Below, piece by piece: positions 17,872 through 26,327 of a stretch of DNA of 64,000 nt. Every line of letters begins with the position of its first letter. The stretch's first letter is position 1. This DNA comes from Streptomyces tauricus (GTDB lineage Bacteria; Actinomycetota; Actinomycetes; Streptomycetales; Streptomycetaceae), in the NCBI RefSeq assembly GCF_014650955.1, contig NZ_BMVY01000006.1:124001-188000 (forward strand), written 5' to 3'. The notes beneath the pieces were generated by a model that was not told where the DNA came from, made no database searches, and worked only from the letters and a program-made list of their open reading frames with translations. A program made the translations under genes and the position numbers.

Positions 17872-18855
17872 TCAGGGTTCCAGGATCACCTTGCCGTAGG
17901 TGGCCCTGGTCTCCAGTGCGCGGTGCGCTGCGGCCGCTTCCGCGAGGGGGAAGCGGTGGATGGCCGGGACCAGGCGGCCCTCGGCTGCTTCGGCGAGGGC
18001 GCGCAGTTCCAGGGTGCGGATCGGGTGGGGGCCGCCCGCCTTCTGCAGCATGGCGGGGCCGAGGACCGACTGGGACACGCCTTCGACGAGGTAGGGGGTG
18101 CCGTCGTGCAGGCCCGCGCCCGACCAGCCGAAGACGATGTGGCTGCCGCCGGGGCGGGCGAGGAGCGCGACCGCCTCGCGGGCCGTGTCGCCGCCCACGC
18201 CGTCGAAGACGACCGTGGCCCGACGGTCGCCCAGGAATCGCCGTACCTGGTCCGGCCAGTCGGGGTTCATGTAGTCGACTGCCAGGTCCGCGCCGTTCTT
18301 CTCGACCCGCGCCACCTTGTCCGGGCCGCCCGCCAGGCCGATCACCGTGGCGCCCGCGTGCTTCGCGTACTGCACGAGGAGGGTGCCGATGCCGCCCGCG
18401 GCGGCGGGGACGACGGCCACGTCGTCGGGGGTCAGGTCGGCGAACTGGAGGATCCCCATCGTCGTACGGCCCGTGCCGATCATCGCGACCGCCTGGGCGA
18501 AGTCCAGGTTCTCGGGGATCTCGTGGACACGGTCGACGTCTGTGACCGCCAGTTCCGCGTAGCCGCCGGGGTTCAGGCCGAGGTGGGCCACGACCTGTTT
18601 GCTGAGCCACAGGGCGGCCACGCCCTCGCCGAGCGATTCGACCGTGCCGGCGACCTCCCGGCCGGGGATCGTGGGGAGGTCGGGCAACTGGGGGTACGGG
18701 CCCTTGACGCCTGCCCGGAGCGCGGTGTCCAGGAGATGTACGCCGGCGGCCGCGACCTCGATACGGACCTGGCCGGGGGCGGGGCGGGGGGCTTCTGTTC
18801 GCTCGTACGTGAGGTTCTCGGGCGGGCCGAAGGTGTGGAGGCGGGTGGCGTGCAT
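17872..18855 (-). CDS. NADP-dependent quinone oxidoreductase, zinc-independent MDR type (SoxR target)
   Basis: This 327-residue medium-chain dehydrogenase/reductase has the GroES-like N-terminal domain (about 1-125) and a Rossmann NADP domain (about 130-260) with VVPAAAGGIGTLLVQYAK. The zinc-ligand cysteines of alcohol dehydrogenases are absent, so it belongs to the quinone oxidoreductase branch that reduces quinones and enones. A textbook SoxR operator sits 61-86 nt upstream. By family, place and promoter it resembles the S. coelicolor SoxR-regulated oxidoreductase SCO4266 (from memory). It likely answers redox-cycling compounds, including self-made antibiotics. Confidence 0.88.
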   Translation of the reverse strand: MHATRLHTFGPPENLTYERTEAPRPAPGQVRIEVAAAGVHLLDTALRAGVKGPYPQLPDLPTIPGREVAGTVESLGEGVAALWLSKQVVAHLGLNPGGYAELAVTDVDRVHEIPENLDFAQAVAMIGTGRTTMGILQFADLTPDDVAVVPAAAGGIGTLLVQYAKHAGATVIGLAGGPDKVARVEKNGADLAVDYMNPDWPDQVRRFLGDRRATVVFDGVGGDTAREAVALLARPGGSHIVFGWSGAGLHDGTPYLVEGVSQSVLGPAMLQKAGGPHPIRTLELRALAEAAEGRLVPAIHRFPLAEAAAAHRALETRATYGKVILEP

Positions 18856-18915
18856 GGGTCCCCCTGGGAGGTGGAGTCGCGTCGGGCGTTGGGCGGGGTG
18901 TGCGGCTCCCAGCTT

Positions 18916-18941
18916 TTGACCTCAAGCGTGCTTGAGGTCAA
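18916..18941. promoter_or_regulatory. SoxR-type operator
   Basis: A perfect palindrome with 12-nt arms TTGACCTCAAGC and GCTTGAGGTCAA and a 2-nt centre. It contains the CCTCAAG/CTTGAGG halves of the enterobacterial and Streptomyces SoxR box. On the minus strand TTGACC can act as the -35, and the palindrome would fill the long spacer typical of MerR-family promoters. The box also covers the last codons and stop of the upstream FAD gene. Confidence 0.85.
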
Positions 18942-20103
18942 GGCCTGCCCTGCTGCGGATCCCGAAGGCCAGGGACACCGCCTCCAGCGCGCTGTTGAAC
19001 GACACCTCGGAGAGCACACCCGGGGCCGCCACCTGGTCGCCCGCGAGGTAGACGTCGTCGCCGCGGTCCACCCGTGGGCGGTCCCGCCAGCTCGTGCCGG
19101 GGAGGTCGACGGCGCCCGTACGGCCGTTCGCGAGCGCCTCGCGGCGGTACGTGACCCGGTCGCGCCAGGTCGGGAGGGCGAGGTCGAGGAGGTGCTCGGC
19201 GCGGGCGATGCCGTCCGCGCGGGACTCGTGCGGGGCGATCGGGAACTGGCCCTGGAGGAGCTGTTCGCCGGGTGGGGCGAGGGTGCGGTCCTGGGCCGTG
19301 AAGCGCTCGATCCAGCCGGGGGCGTCCAGGTCGGAGACGGCGAACGGGTCGCCGCGGCGGGTGCGGACCGCGAGGTCCAGGAGGGCCGTGCGGCCGCTCG
19401 GCCAGGTCAGGGAGGTGTCCTGGAGGAGGGTGCGGGCCGCGTCGAGGGAGGTGGCGACGATGACCGGGCCGTGGCCGGCGGGCAGGGCGCGGAGGGTGTC
19501 GACGCGGGCGAGGGTTTCCACTCGTACGCCGAGGTTCCAGGCGCGGCCCGCCATCCTGTCGATCACGCTCGCCCAGCCGCCGCGCGGGTAGTGCGCTTCC
19601 GGGGGGAGCTTCGTGGCGCGGCGCAGGCGTTCCTGGACGAAGGCGGCGGAGAGGGTGCCGGGGGCGTGGTGGAAGAGGGCGACCGCGGAGTAGTGGGCGG
19701 CGGCGGTCGCGCCCTCCTCGCCCGCGATGTTCGTGGCCCAGGTGGCGAAGTCCTGGTCGACGGGGGCCTGTTGGGGTGTGCGGCGCAGGAGTTTCAGCAG
19801 GGCTAGGGGTGGGGTGCGGCGCAGGGCGCCCTGGTGGCGGAGGCGCAGGCGGGCGGCTTCCAGGGGTGGCAGCGGGGCCAGTTCGCCGAGCAGGCCGCGC
19901 TGTGTGAGCCAGGTCCAGTGCGGGCCGCGCTTGTAGAGGGCGTGGGGGCCCTCGTTCGTCCGGTACGGGCCCTCGGCGGTGCGGGCCCGGCCGCCGAGGG
20001 TGTGGTGGGCCTCGTACACGGTGACCTTGGCGCCCGCTTCCGCGGCGGTGATGGCGGCGGTCAGGCCGGCGAAGCCGCCGCCGATGATCGTGATGCGGTG
20101 CAT
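18922..20103 (-). CDS. FAD/NAD(P)-binding oxidoreductase, amine-oxidase/phytoene-desaturase-like
   Basis: This 393-residue flavoprotein has the N-terminal dinucleotide fold RITIIGGGFAGLTAAITAAEAG (3-24), the following VYEAHHTLGGRAR motif of the amine-oxidase/desaturase superfamily, and a C-terminal FAD-closing segment DDVYLAGDQVAAPG. The substrate is unknown; relatives act on carotenoids, protoporphyrinogen or amines. Its last residues DLKHA and the stop codon lie within the SoxR palindrome of the next gene. The ATG at 20103 has GGGAG about 10 nt upstream. It is divergent from the pentapeptide gene. Confidence 0.85.
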   Translation of the reverse strand: MHRITIIGGGFAGLTAAITAAEAGAKVTVYEAHHTLGGRARTAEGPYRTNEGPHALYKRGPHWTWLTQRGLLGELAPLPPLEAARLRLRHQGALRRTPPLALLKLLRRTPQQAPVDQDFATWATNIAGEEGATAAAHYSAVALFHHAPGTLSAAFVQERLRRATKLPPEAHYPRGGWASVIDRMAGRAWNLGVRVETLARVDTLRALPAGHGPVIVATSLDAARTLLQDTSLTWPSGRTALLDLAVRTRRGDPFAVSDLDAPGWIERFTAQDRTLAPPGEQLLQGQFPIAPHESRADGIARAEHLLDLALPTWRDRVTYRREALANGRTGAVDLPGTSWRDRPRVDRGDDVYLAGDQVAAPGVLSEVSFNSALEAVSLAFGIRSRAGLDLKHA

Positions 20104-20255
20104 GGAGGGGGTCTCCCTTTCCGCCGGGGTGTCTTCTGGTGTTGTCCCTACGACTTGTGTCGTCCCTACGACTCGCCGAGCGCCTGGAATGTGACATGCG
20201 GGGGCGAATGGGCCGGTCAGGCGGGGGTGTCAGTGGCGGGGTGCAGGATGGGGGC

Positions 20256-20945
20256 ATGGTGAGCAGAGCGGTGAAGGCGGGCGCGGGGGTCAAGGGGGCT
20301 CGGCGGCCCGAGGTGCGGCTGCCGTCGCTGGAGCCGTACGAGGGCGGGGAGCTGGAGCCCGACGGGGACTATGACGGGCTGCTGTTCAGCGAGCTGGATC
20401 TGGTGGGGCAGGACGGCGGGGGCGCGCGGTTCATGGACTGCGCGCTGACGGGGTGCGCGGTCGACGAGACGCGGCTGCATCATGCGCGGGTGCTGGACTG
20501 CGTGCTCACCGGGATGCGGGGGGTGGGGACGGACCTCGGGGCGGCGACCTTCCGGGACGTGGAGGTGGTCGACGCCCGGCTGGGCGGGGTGCAGTTGCAT
20601 GGTGCCGTGCTGGAGCGGGTGGTCTTCCGCGGGGGGAAGATCGACTACCTGAATCTGCGGGAGGCCCGGATCCGGGATGTGGTGTTCGAGGGGTGCGTGC
20701 TGGTCGAGCCGGACTTCGGGGGTGCTCGGCTGGAGCGGGTGGAGTTCGTGGACTGTGTGCTGAAGGGGGCGGACTTCAGCGGGGTGTCGTTGACGGACGT
20801 GGATCTGCGGCGGGCGGCGGAGGTGTCGTTCGCGCGCGGGGTCGACCGGCTGGCGGGGGCTGTGATCAGTCCGGCTCAGTTGCTGGATCTGGCGGGGGTG
20901 TTCGCCGCGGAGGTGGGGGTTCGGGTGGTGGGGGTTGAGGTGTGA
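20256..20945 (+). CDS. pentapeptide repeat protein
   Basis: This 229-residue protein has about 20 tandem A(D/N)Lxx-like repeats between residues 50 and 195 (for example LTGCAVDETRLHHARVLDCV and FEGCVLVEPDFGGARLERVE). They should fold as a right-handed quadrilateral beta helix. Some members mimic DNA and protect gyrase; no specific target can be read here. The ATG at 20256 has AGGATGGGG just upstream; upstream in-frame residues are not protein-like. Just after the stop lies a long inverted repeat. Confidence 0.85.
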   Translation: MVSRAVKAGAGVKGARRPEVRLPSLEPYEGGELEPDGDYDGLLFSELDLVGQDGGGARFMDCALTGCAVDETRLHHARVLDCVLTGMRGVGTDLGAATFRDVEVVDARLGGVQLHGAVLERVVFRGGKIDYLNLREARIRDVVFEGCVLVEPDFGGARLERVEFVDCVLKGADFSGVSLTDVDLRRAAEVSFARGVDRLAGAVISPAQLLDLAGVFAAEVGVRVVGVEV

Positions 20946-20981
20946 CGGGTTCCCGGGGGCGATCGGGGGTGAGTGGGGGGT

Positions 20982-21108
20982 GGGAGCGGGCCGTGCCGGT
21001 ACGTCGAGTCCGCCGCCCCCGGGTGTACTGCTCTCCGTCTCTGAGGGCGCCCCTTCCTGGAGGAGCCCTACGCGGCGGACTTCCGACGCACCGGCACGGC
21101 CCGCTCCC
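20982..21108. repeat. long imperfect inverted repeat after the pentapeptide gene
   Basis: The arms at 20982-21016 (35 nt) and 21072-21108 (37 nt) share GGGAGCGGGCCGTGCCGGT exactly, then a variable base, CGTCG and AGTCCGCCGC with a 2-nt difference. The loop is 55 nt. As RNA it would make a very stable stem, possibly a terminator, a small structured RNA or the ends of a tiny mobile element. No ORF is seen in it. Confidence 0.8.
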
Positions 21109-21140
21109 GGTACGCCGTCGGGTGCCGGTCGCAGGTTTGC

Positions 21141-21287
21141 AACCCGTCCGGCGTCGTCGCGTGCCGGCTGGGAGTTTTTTAGCCCGTCCGGTGTCGGCGG
21201 GTGTCGGGTGTCAGTTTTTTCAGCCCGTCCGGTGTTGGCGGGTGCCGGCTGGCCGTCTTTTTAGCCCGTCCGGCGTTTGAGGACGAG
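21141..21287. repeat. tandem ~40-bp repeats, 3.6 copies
   Basis: Units start at 21141, 21181, 21222 and 21263 with ARCCCGTCCGG; units one to three end in runs of five or six T. The last unit reads GTCCGGCGTTTGAGGACGAG, the arm sequence of the hairpin at 6826-6873. T-runs after GC-rich blocks suggest serial terminator-like elements downstream of the pentapeptide gene. The rest of the 393-nt gap holds no gene. Confidence 0.8.
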
Positions 21288-21338
21288 GCCGTTCAGGCCG
21301 ATAGGGGGGTCTGGGGGCGCAGCCCCCAGGGGATCTGG

Positions 21339-21878
21339 CTAAGGCAGGCGGGGGAAGCGGGCCTCTAGATTCCAGATGGCCGGGTTGTCCCGGAGCCCCT
21401 CGTGGAGGTCCGTCAGGTCGGCCAGGACGTCGTGGAGGAAGTCCCGTGCCTCACGGCGGAGTTCGGAGTGGGAGAAGGTCAGCGGGGGCTCGTCCACGGG
21501 CATCCAGTCCGACTCGATGTCCACCCAGCCGAAGCGGCGCTCGAAGAGCATGCGGTCGGTGGACTCGGTGAAGTCCAGTTCGGCACGCTGGGGGCGGGAG
21601 GCCCTGCTTCCCAAGGGGTCCTGGTCGAGTTGCTCGACGATGTCGCACAGGGCCCACGCGAAGTCGAGTACGGGTACCCATCCCCAGCCTGTGGACAGCT
21701 CCCGGTCCGCCTTCGTGTCGGCGAGGTAGACGTCTCCGCAGAACAGGTCGTGGCGCAGAGCGTGGACGTCCGCACGGCGGTAGTCGGTCTGCGGGGGGTC
21801 CGGGAAGCGGGAGGAGAGGGCGTAGCCGATGTCGAGCACGTGGGTGATGGTGTCACGCCGTTCTAGGATCGCCGCCAT
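21339..21878 (-). CDS. conserved hypothetical protein
   Basis: This 179-residue soluble, acidic, helix-rich protein is of no family I recognise. It has many Trp/Asp/Glu pairs (GWGWVPVLDFAW, FGWVDIESDWM) and no signal or membrane segment. The ATG at 21878 shares the CATG tetranucleotide with the start of the divergent peptidase gene; a longer reading would lie under the peptidase coding region. The ribosome binding site is weak (AGGGG about 18 nt away), so the exact start is uncertain. Confidence 0.65.
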   Translation of the reverse strand: MAAILERRDTITHVLDIGYALSSRFPDPPQTDYRRADVHALRHDLFCGDVYLADTKADRELSTGWGWVPVLDFAWALCDIVEQLDQDPLGSRASRPQRAELDFTESTDRMLFERRFGWVDIESDWMPVDEPPLTFSHSELRREARDFLHDVLADLTDLHEGLRDNPAIWNLEARFPRLP

Positions 21879-23289
21879 GCCCCGGTCTGTGCTCTTTGCC
21901 CCTGTCGTCGTCCTGCTGGCGTGTGCCGCGACCGGCTGTGACGGGGGTGTGGGGGGTGTGACAGGTGTCGCGGGGGCTCCCGGGGTGCGGGATCCGTACT
22001 TCCCCAAGGCGGGGAACGGTGGGTACGACGTCACGCATTACGGGCTCACGCTCGACTACGAGCCCAGGACCAGGCGGCTGGTGGGGAAGGCGGAGATCCG
22101 GGCCCGGGCGGAGAAGGACCTCAGCGCGTTCAACCTCGATCTCAAGGGGATGGAGGTGCGGTCCGTCGAGGTGGACGGGAAGCCCGCGCGGTTCAATCGC
22201 AGCGGTGATCATGAGCTGACCGTCCGGCCGCGCGAGGATCTGGGCGGCGGGGATTCCTTCGTGGCGGTGGTGCGTTACGAGGGGGTGCCGGAGGTCGTCA
22301 CCGATCCCGACGGATCGGAGGAGGGGTGGCTGCCCACCGAGGACGGGGCTCTGGGGCTGGGGGAGCCCACCGGGTCCATGGCGTGGTTCCCCGGGAACCA
22401 TCACCCCGGTGACAAGGCCTCGTACGACATCAGCGTTGCCGTGCCCGAGGGGCTGGAGGCCGTCTCCAACGGGGAGTTGCGTAGGAAGACCGTGAACGGC
22501 GGGCGCGCTGTCTTCGACTGGCATGTCGGGGAGCCGATGGCCTCGTACGTGGTGACGGTGGCCGTGGGAAAGTTCGAGATCCGGCGGTCGAAGGCGGGGC
22601 GGCTGCCCGTCTATGTGGCCGTCGATCCCGATCAGGCGGCGGCCGGTCGTGAGGTGCTCGACCGGATTCCCGAGATCATGGAGTGGGGCCGGCGGACCTT
22701 CGGGCCGTATCCGTTCTCGTCCACGGGCGCGATCGTGGAGCGGGAGGACGACGCGGGGTACGCCCTGGAGACCCAGAACCGGCCCGTGTTCCCCGGTGCG
22801 CCCGGGGTGGAGCTTCTCGTGCACGAGCTGGTCCACCAGTGGTACGGGAACTCCGTCACCCCGAAGTCGTGGCGGGACATGTGGCTGAACGAGGGGTTCG
22901 CCACGTACGCCGAGTGGCTGTGGGACGAGGACCACGGCGGGGATTCCGTACAGGACGTCTTCGACGCGCTGTACGAGGGCGAGTACTTCGAGAAGAAGGC
23001 GGACAGCGAGGCCGTCTGGGCCTTTCCGCCCGCGCGGCCGCCGGATGCCGCGCGGATCTCCGACAGCCCGGTGTACGAGCGGGGCGCCATGGTGCTGCAC
23101 AAGGTCCGGCAGACGGTCGGCGACGAGGTGTTCTTCGACCTCCTGCGGGGGTGGGCCGCGGGTCGGCGGCATGGCAACGCCGACACGGACGACTTCACCG
23201 CCTTCGTGGAGAAGGCGGCGCCGGACGAGGACTTCTCGGGGATCTGGGACGACTGGCTGTACGGGGAGGGGCGGCCCGGGAGTCCCTGA
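21877..23289 (+). CDS. M1-family zinc metallopeptidase lipoprotein
   Basis: This 470-residue exported aminopeptidase-like protein has a short signal peptide and a Cys at a lipobox-like position (about 15 or 20), so it is likely lipid-anchored outside the membrane. The catalytic zinc motif is HELVH at residues 316-320 with the third ligand Glu339 in NEGFATYAEW. The N-terminal beta domain spans about 40-230. It lacks the large C-terminal domain of classical PepN, giving a short form common in actinobacteria. The start ATG at 21877 has AGGA about 8 nt upstream and overlaps the divergent gene start. Confidence 0.9.
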   Translation: MPRSVLFAPVVVLLACAATGCDGGVGGVTGVAGAPGVRDPYFPKAGNGGYDVTHYGLTLDYEPRTRRLVGKAEIRARAEKDLSAFNLDLKGMEVRSVEVDGKPARFNRSGDHELTVRPREDLGGGDSFVAVVRYEGVPEVVTDPDGSEEGWLPTEDGALGLGEPTGSMAWFPGNHHPGDKASYDISVAVPEGLEAVSNGELRRKTVNGGRAVFDWHVGEPMASYVVTVAVGKFEIRRSKAGRLPVYVAVDPDQAAAGREVLDRIPEIMEWGRRTFGPYPFSSTGAIVEREDDAGYALETQNRPVFPGAPGVELLVHELVHQWYGNSVTPKSWRDMWLNEGFATYAEWLWDEDHGGDSVQDVFDALYEGEYFEKKADSEAVWAFPPARPPDAARISDSPVYERGAMVLHKVRQTVGDEVFFDLLRGWAAGRRHGNADTDDFTAFVEKAAPDEDFSGIWDDWLYGEGRPGSP

Positions 23290-23354
23290 GGGAGCCCCTG
23301 GAGTCCCTGACGGGCTGAGGGAGGGGCTGGTGCGGTGGCACGGCTGGAGTCGCG

Positions 23355-23873
23355 CTACTGGTGCAGGATTTTGCGGATTACCGCGCAGGGGCGACCCAGT
23401 TGGCGGTCCTTGCGGTGGCCGATCGTCTCGTAACCGATGGTCGTCCAGAAGGCGAAGGCGCCGGGGTTGTTGTCCAGGGCCGCGAGGCGTACGGCGTCCC
23501 GGCCGGCTTCGCGGAAGCGGTCCTCGATGTAGGCCGCCAGCTGCCGTCCGTGGCCCTTGCCCTGGTGGGCCGCGTCGACCAGCAGCAGGCCGATCCAGGG
23601 GTCGGGGTCGCCCGGGTCGGGGTGGTGGGCGAGCGTGATCGCGATCGCGACGAGTTGTCCGGCGCTGCGGGCCTGGAGGACCTCCACGTCCGGGTTGGCC
23701 AGTTCGTCCGCCAGTGCCTTCGCGACCTGTTCCGGGCGGATGTCGTGGGGGTCGGGGAAGTCGCCGCTGAGGGCGTAGAAGGCGTGGTTCGAGGCGTAGA
23801 GGGCGGTGAGTTCGGTGAGGAGGGGGCCCGGGAGGGCGTGGTCCGGGGAGAGGGTCAGGGGTTCGAGGATCAC
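23355..23873 (-). CDS. GNAT-family N-acetyltransferase
   Basis: This 172-residue protein has the GNAT fold: WIGLLLVDAAHQGKGHGRQLAAYIE holds the acetyl-CoA pyrophosphate loop Q-G-K-G-H-G (about 105-115), then AVRLAALDNNPGAFAFWTTIGYE, the typical motif B. The acceptor substrate is unknown. I chose the GTG at 23873: residues upstream are translated repeats, and TACCCT (23881-23886 on the minus strand) ends 7 nt before it, implying a leaderless message. Confidence 0.8.
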   Translation of the reverse strand: MILEPLTLSPDHALPGPLLTELTALYASNHAFYALSGDFPDPHDIRPEQVAKALADELANPDVEVLQARSAGQLVAIAITLAHHPDPGDPDPWIGLLLVDAAHQGKGHGRQLAAYIEDRFREAGRDAVRLAALDNNPGAFAFWTTIGYETIGHRKDRQLGRPCAVIRKILHQ

Positions 23874-23940
23874 GTCGCGAAGGGTAAGCGCTCCGCTTGG
23901 GGTGGGGGCGGTGGGTTTGGGTTCGGGGTCGCTTTTGACT

Positions 23941-24190
23941 GCGGGTGGGTGGGGGCTGGCCGCGCAGTTCCCCGCGCCCCTTTGGGGCCCGGGCGGGCTG
24001 CGGGGGTTGGCTGGTGCGGGTTTGGGGCGGGGCGTCGGGTGTTGTCCGCGGGGCGGTGGGGGCTTGTTGCGCAGTTCCCCGCGCCCCTTCAGTGCTCGCT
24101 GGGCCTGAGAGGGCGGGGCGGTGAGGGCTGGCCGCGCAGTTCCCCGCGCCCCTTTGGGGCCCGGGCGGGCTGGGGGGGCCGGGTCAGGAG
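23941..24190. repeat. three family A repeat copies between GNAT and terD
   Basis: Cores GCGCAGTTCCCCGCGCCCCT are at 23962, 24069 and 24134, all plus-oriented. The outer two have the GTGGGGGCTGG/GTGAGGGCTGG lead-in and a TTTGGGGCCCGGGCGGGCTG tail. This fills most of the 447-nt gap between 23874 and 24320, which holds no gene. Confidence 0.85.
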
Positions 24191-24320
24191 GGCTGGGCCC
24201 GTCGGGGCCCGGGCCCGGGTCGCCGGGGCCGGGGAAGCAGGTGGGGGTCAAGGCCGTAACGCCCGAGGGCCCCGGGCGGCTGTTGCCGGTCCGGGGCCCT
24301 CGGGTGTGGTGCGGGGTGGG

Positions 24321-24896
24321 TCAGACGTTGACGCCGAAGTCCTTGGCGATGCCCGTCAGGCCGGACGCGTAGCCCTGGCCCACCGCGCGGAACTTCCACT
24401 CCGCGCCGTTGCGGTACAGCTCGCCGAAGACCATGGCCGTCTCCGTGGCCGCGTCCTCCGAGAGGTCGTAGCGCGCGATCTCGGCGCCGCCGGCCTGGTT
24501 CACGATGCGGATGTACGCGTTGCGGACCTGGCCGAAGTTCTGCGAGCGCGTCTCGGCGTCGTAGATGGAGACCGGGAAGACGATCTTGTCGATGTCGGCC
24601 GGGAGGCCCGCGAGGTTGACGTTGATGGCCTCGTCGTCGCCCGCGCCTTCACCCGTGCGGTTGTCGCCCGTGTGGACGATCGTCTGGTCCGGGGTCTGCT
24701 TGTTGTTGAAGAAGATGAAGTGGGCGTCCGAGTAGACCTTGCCCTCGGGGTTGACCGCGATGGCCGAGGCGTCCAGGTCGAAGTCGGTTCCCGTGGTGGA
24801 GCGGACGTCCCAGCCGAGGCCCACGGTGACGGCGGTCAGGCCCGGAGCCTCCTTGGTCAGCGAGACGTTGCCACCCTTGGACAGGCTTACAGCCAT
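24321..24896 (-). CDS. terD: TerD-family stress protein
   Basis: This 191-residue protein is a full-length TerD domain: [20 protein letters not shown] at the start, the [19 protein letters not shown] calcium-site segment (about 29-47), [28 protein letters not shown] (second acidic calcium site) and [23 protein letters not shown] at the end. TerD proteins bind calcium and are linked to tellurite, phage and oxidative stress and, in Streptomyces, to development. The ATG at 24896 has GGAAGGA about 9 nt upstream. It is a lone copy with no other ter genes here. Confidence 0.93.
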   Translation of the reverse strand: MAVSLSKGGNVSLTKEAPGLTAVTVGLGWDVRSTTGTDFDLDASAIAVNPEGKVYSDAHFIFFNNKQTPDQTIVHTGDNRTGEGAGDDEAINVNLAGLPADIDKIVFPVSIYDAETRSQNFGQVRNAYIRIVNQAGGAEIARYDLSEDAATETAMVFGELYRNGAEWKFRAVGQGYASGLTGIAKDFGVNV

Positions 24897-25153
24897 GGTT
24901 GGGAGTCCTTCCCTCGTTATCAGTACGTACGGGTCGTGCGGTGCTGCGCGGCGGGCTTCGTACGGGACGAAGCTACCGCCATCCCTAAGAACGCCGATGG
25001 GGGTCCCCAGGGTTCCGCTCCCCTTTACTTTCTTTACCTGGGGGGCAGGAGGGCGCGTCTCGTGGGCTGGGGCGCGGGGCCGGCGTAGGGCCGTGGCCGT
25101 TCGGTGGCGAAAAGCTGGTGACGTGGACCGGACAGACAAGGGACCATGGGTCC

Positions 25154-25582
25154 ATGTCCGGTCCCTACGTCATCCGTGGCTCCGTCTCGCTGCCCGAGGC
25201 CGAGCTGATGTGGCGTTTCTCGCGTTCCTCCGGGCCGGGCGGCCAGCACGTCAACACGACCGACTCGCAGGTCGAACTGCGCTTCGACCTCGCGAAGACG
25301 GAGTCGCTGCCGCCGGTGTGGAAGGAGCGGGCACTCGCCAAGCTCGCCGACCGGCTGGTCGACGGGGTCGTCGCCGTGCGCGCCTCCGAGCACCGGTCCC
25401 AGTGGCGCAACCGGGAGACGGCGGCCGTGCGGCTCGCCTCCCTGCTCGCCGAGGCGAGCGCCCCGCCGCCCAGGCCCCGCCGGGCCACGCGTATTCCGCG
25501 CGGCATCAATGAGCGTCGGCTTCGCGAGAAGAAACAGCGGGGCGACACGAAGCGCGGGCGTTCCGGGCGCGACTGGGGATGA
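25154..25582 (+). CDS. arfB: peptidyl-tRNA hydrolase ArfB (ribosome rescue)
   Basis: This 142-residue release-factor-like protein lacks the codon-recognition domain but keeps the catalytic GGQ (G29-G30-Q31 in [14 protein letters not shown]). The C-terminal tail is basic ([24 protein letters not shown]), as needed to enter the empty mRNA channel. It frees ribosomes stalled without a stop codon. The ATG at 25154 is favoured by its [14 protein letters not shown] start; a farther in-frame ATG adds 12 non-conserved residues. It is divergent from terD. Confidence 0.88.
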   Translation: MSGPYVIRGSVSLPEAELMWRFSRSSGPGGQHVNTTDSQVELRFDLAKTESLPPVWKERALAKLADRLVDGVVAVRASEHRSQWRNRETAAVRLASLLAEASAPPPRPRRATRIPRGINERRLREKKQRGDTKRGRSGRDWG

Positions 25583-25763
25583 GGGAAAGGGCCGTCGGGC
25601 GGGCCCGGCACTTCTCCGCCCCGACCGCTCCGTTCGTAATGCCGTAGCGCCCCGCGCGGGTTTTCTGACGGCGAAAGACAAGCCTCGGGACAAGTGCGGC
25701 GCGCACCCGCCCGACTTCACAGTCGTACACGGTCGGACCTTTGTCGGAGTTCCCGATTCGGCG

Positions 25764-26327
25764 CTAGCCCAACTGCCGGTAACGGCCCCGGAAATACGTG
25801 AGCGGTCCGCCGTCGGCGCCCGGCAGCGAGGACGTCAGCACCCGGCCGATGACCAGGGTGTGATCGCCCGCGGTGACCCGCTGCTCGGTGCGGCATTCCA
25901 GGGTCGCCAGGGCGCCGTCGAGCAGCGGCGCACCGGACACCTTCCCGCTGACGTACGGCACGTCCGCGAAGAGCAGGCGGTCCGAGATGCGGTTCTTCAT
26001 GGCGAAGCGGCTCGCGACGGAACTCTGGCTCTCGGCCAGCAGGGAGACCGCCCACAGGGGCTGCTCGTCGAGCAGGTCGTCCATGCGGGAGCCCTCGCGC
26101 AGGCCGATGAGGACCAGGGGCGGGTCCAGGGACACGGACATGAAGGAGGTCGCCGTCATGCCGACGTCCTCGCCGCTCGGGGCGTCGGGGTCGGTCTGCG
26201 GCTCGTGCGCGGTCACCAGGACCACGCCGGCGGCCAGCCGGGACATGGCCGCGCGGAACTCGTCGTTGCTCACCCCCACAGCATGCACGGGCGGGGCGGG
26301 CGGAGCGGCGGAGGGAGTGTTCAGCAC
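25764..26327 (-). CDS. flavin reductase-like domain protein
   Basis: This 187-residue protein has the FMN-binding split-barrel flavin-reductase fold (about 22-187): FRAAMSRLAAGVVLVTAHE, MTATSFMSVSLDPPLVLIGL (the common GMTxxSFxSVSLdPP flavin motif), then HTLVIGRV. Such proteins reduce FMN or FAD with NAD(P)H to feed monooxygenases. No partner monooxygenase is adjacent. The first 20 residues look disordered. It is divergent from cdgB with a 327-nt shared control region. Confidence 0.85.
   Translation of the reverse strand: MLNTPSAAPPAPPVHAVGVSNDEFRAAMSRLAAGVVLVTAHEPQTDPDAPSGEDVGMTATSFMSVSLDPPLVLIGLREGSRMDDLLDEQPLWAVSLLAESQSSVASRFAMKNRISDRLLFADVPYVSGKVSGAPLLDGALATLECRTEQRVTAGDHTLVIGRVLTSSLPGADGGPLTYFRGRYRQLG

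Noticed and set aside
23874..24251. N-terminal extension of the GNAT protein
   Set aside because: The extension translates family A repeats (Pro/Ala/Gly-rich) and is separated from the domain by a good leaderless-type start.
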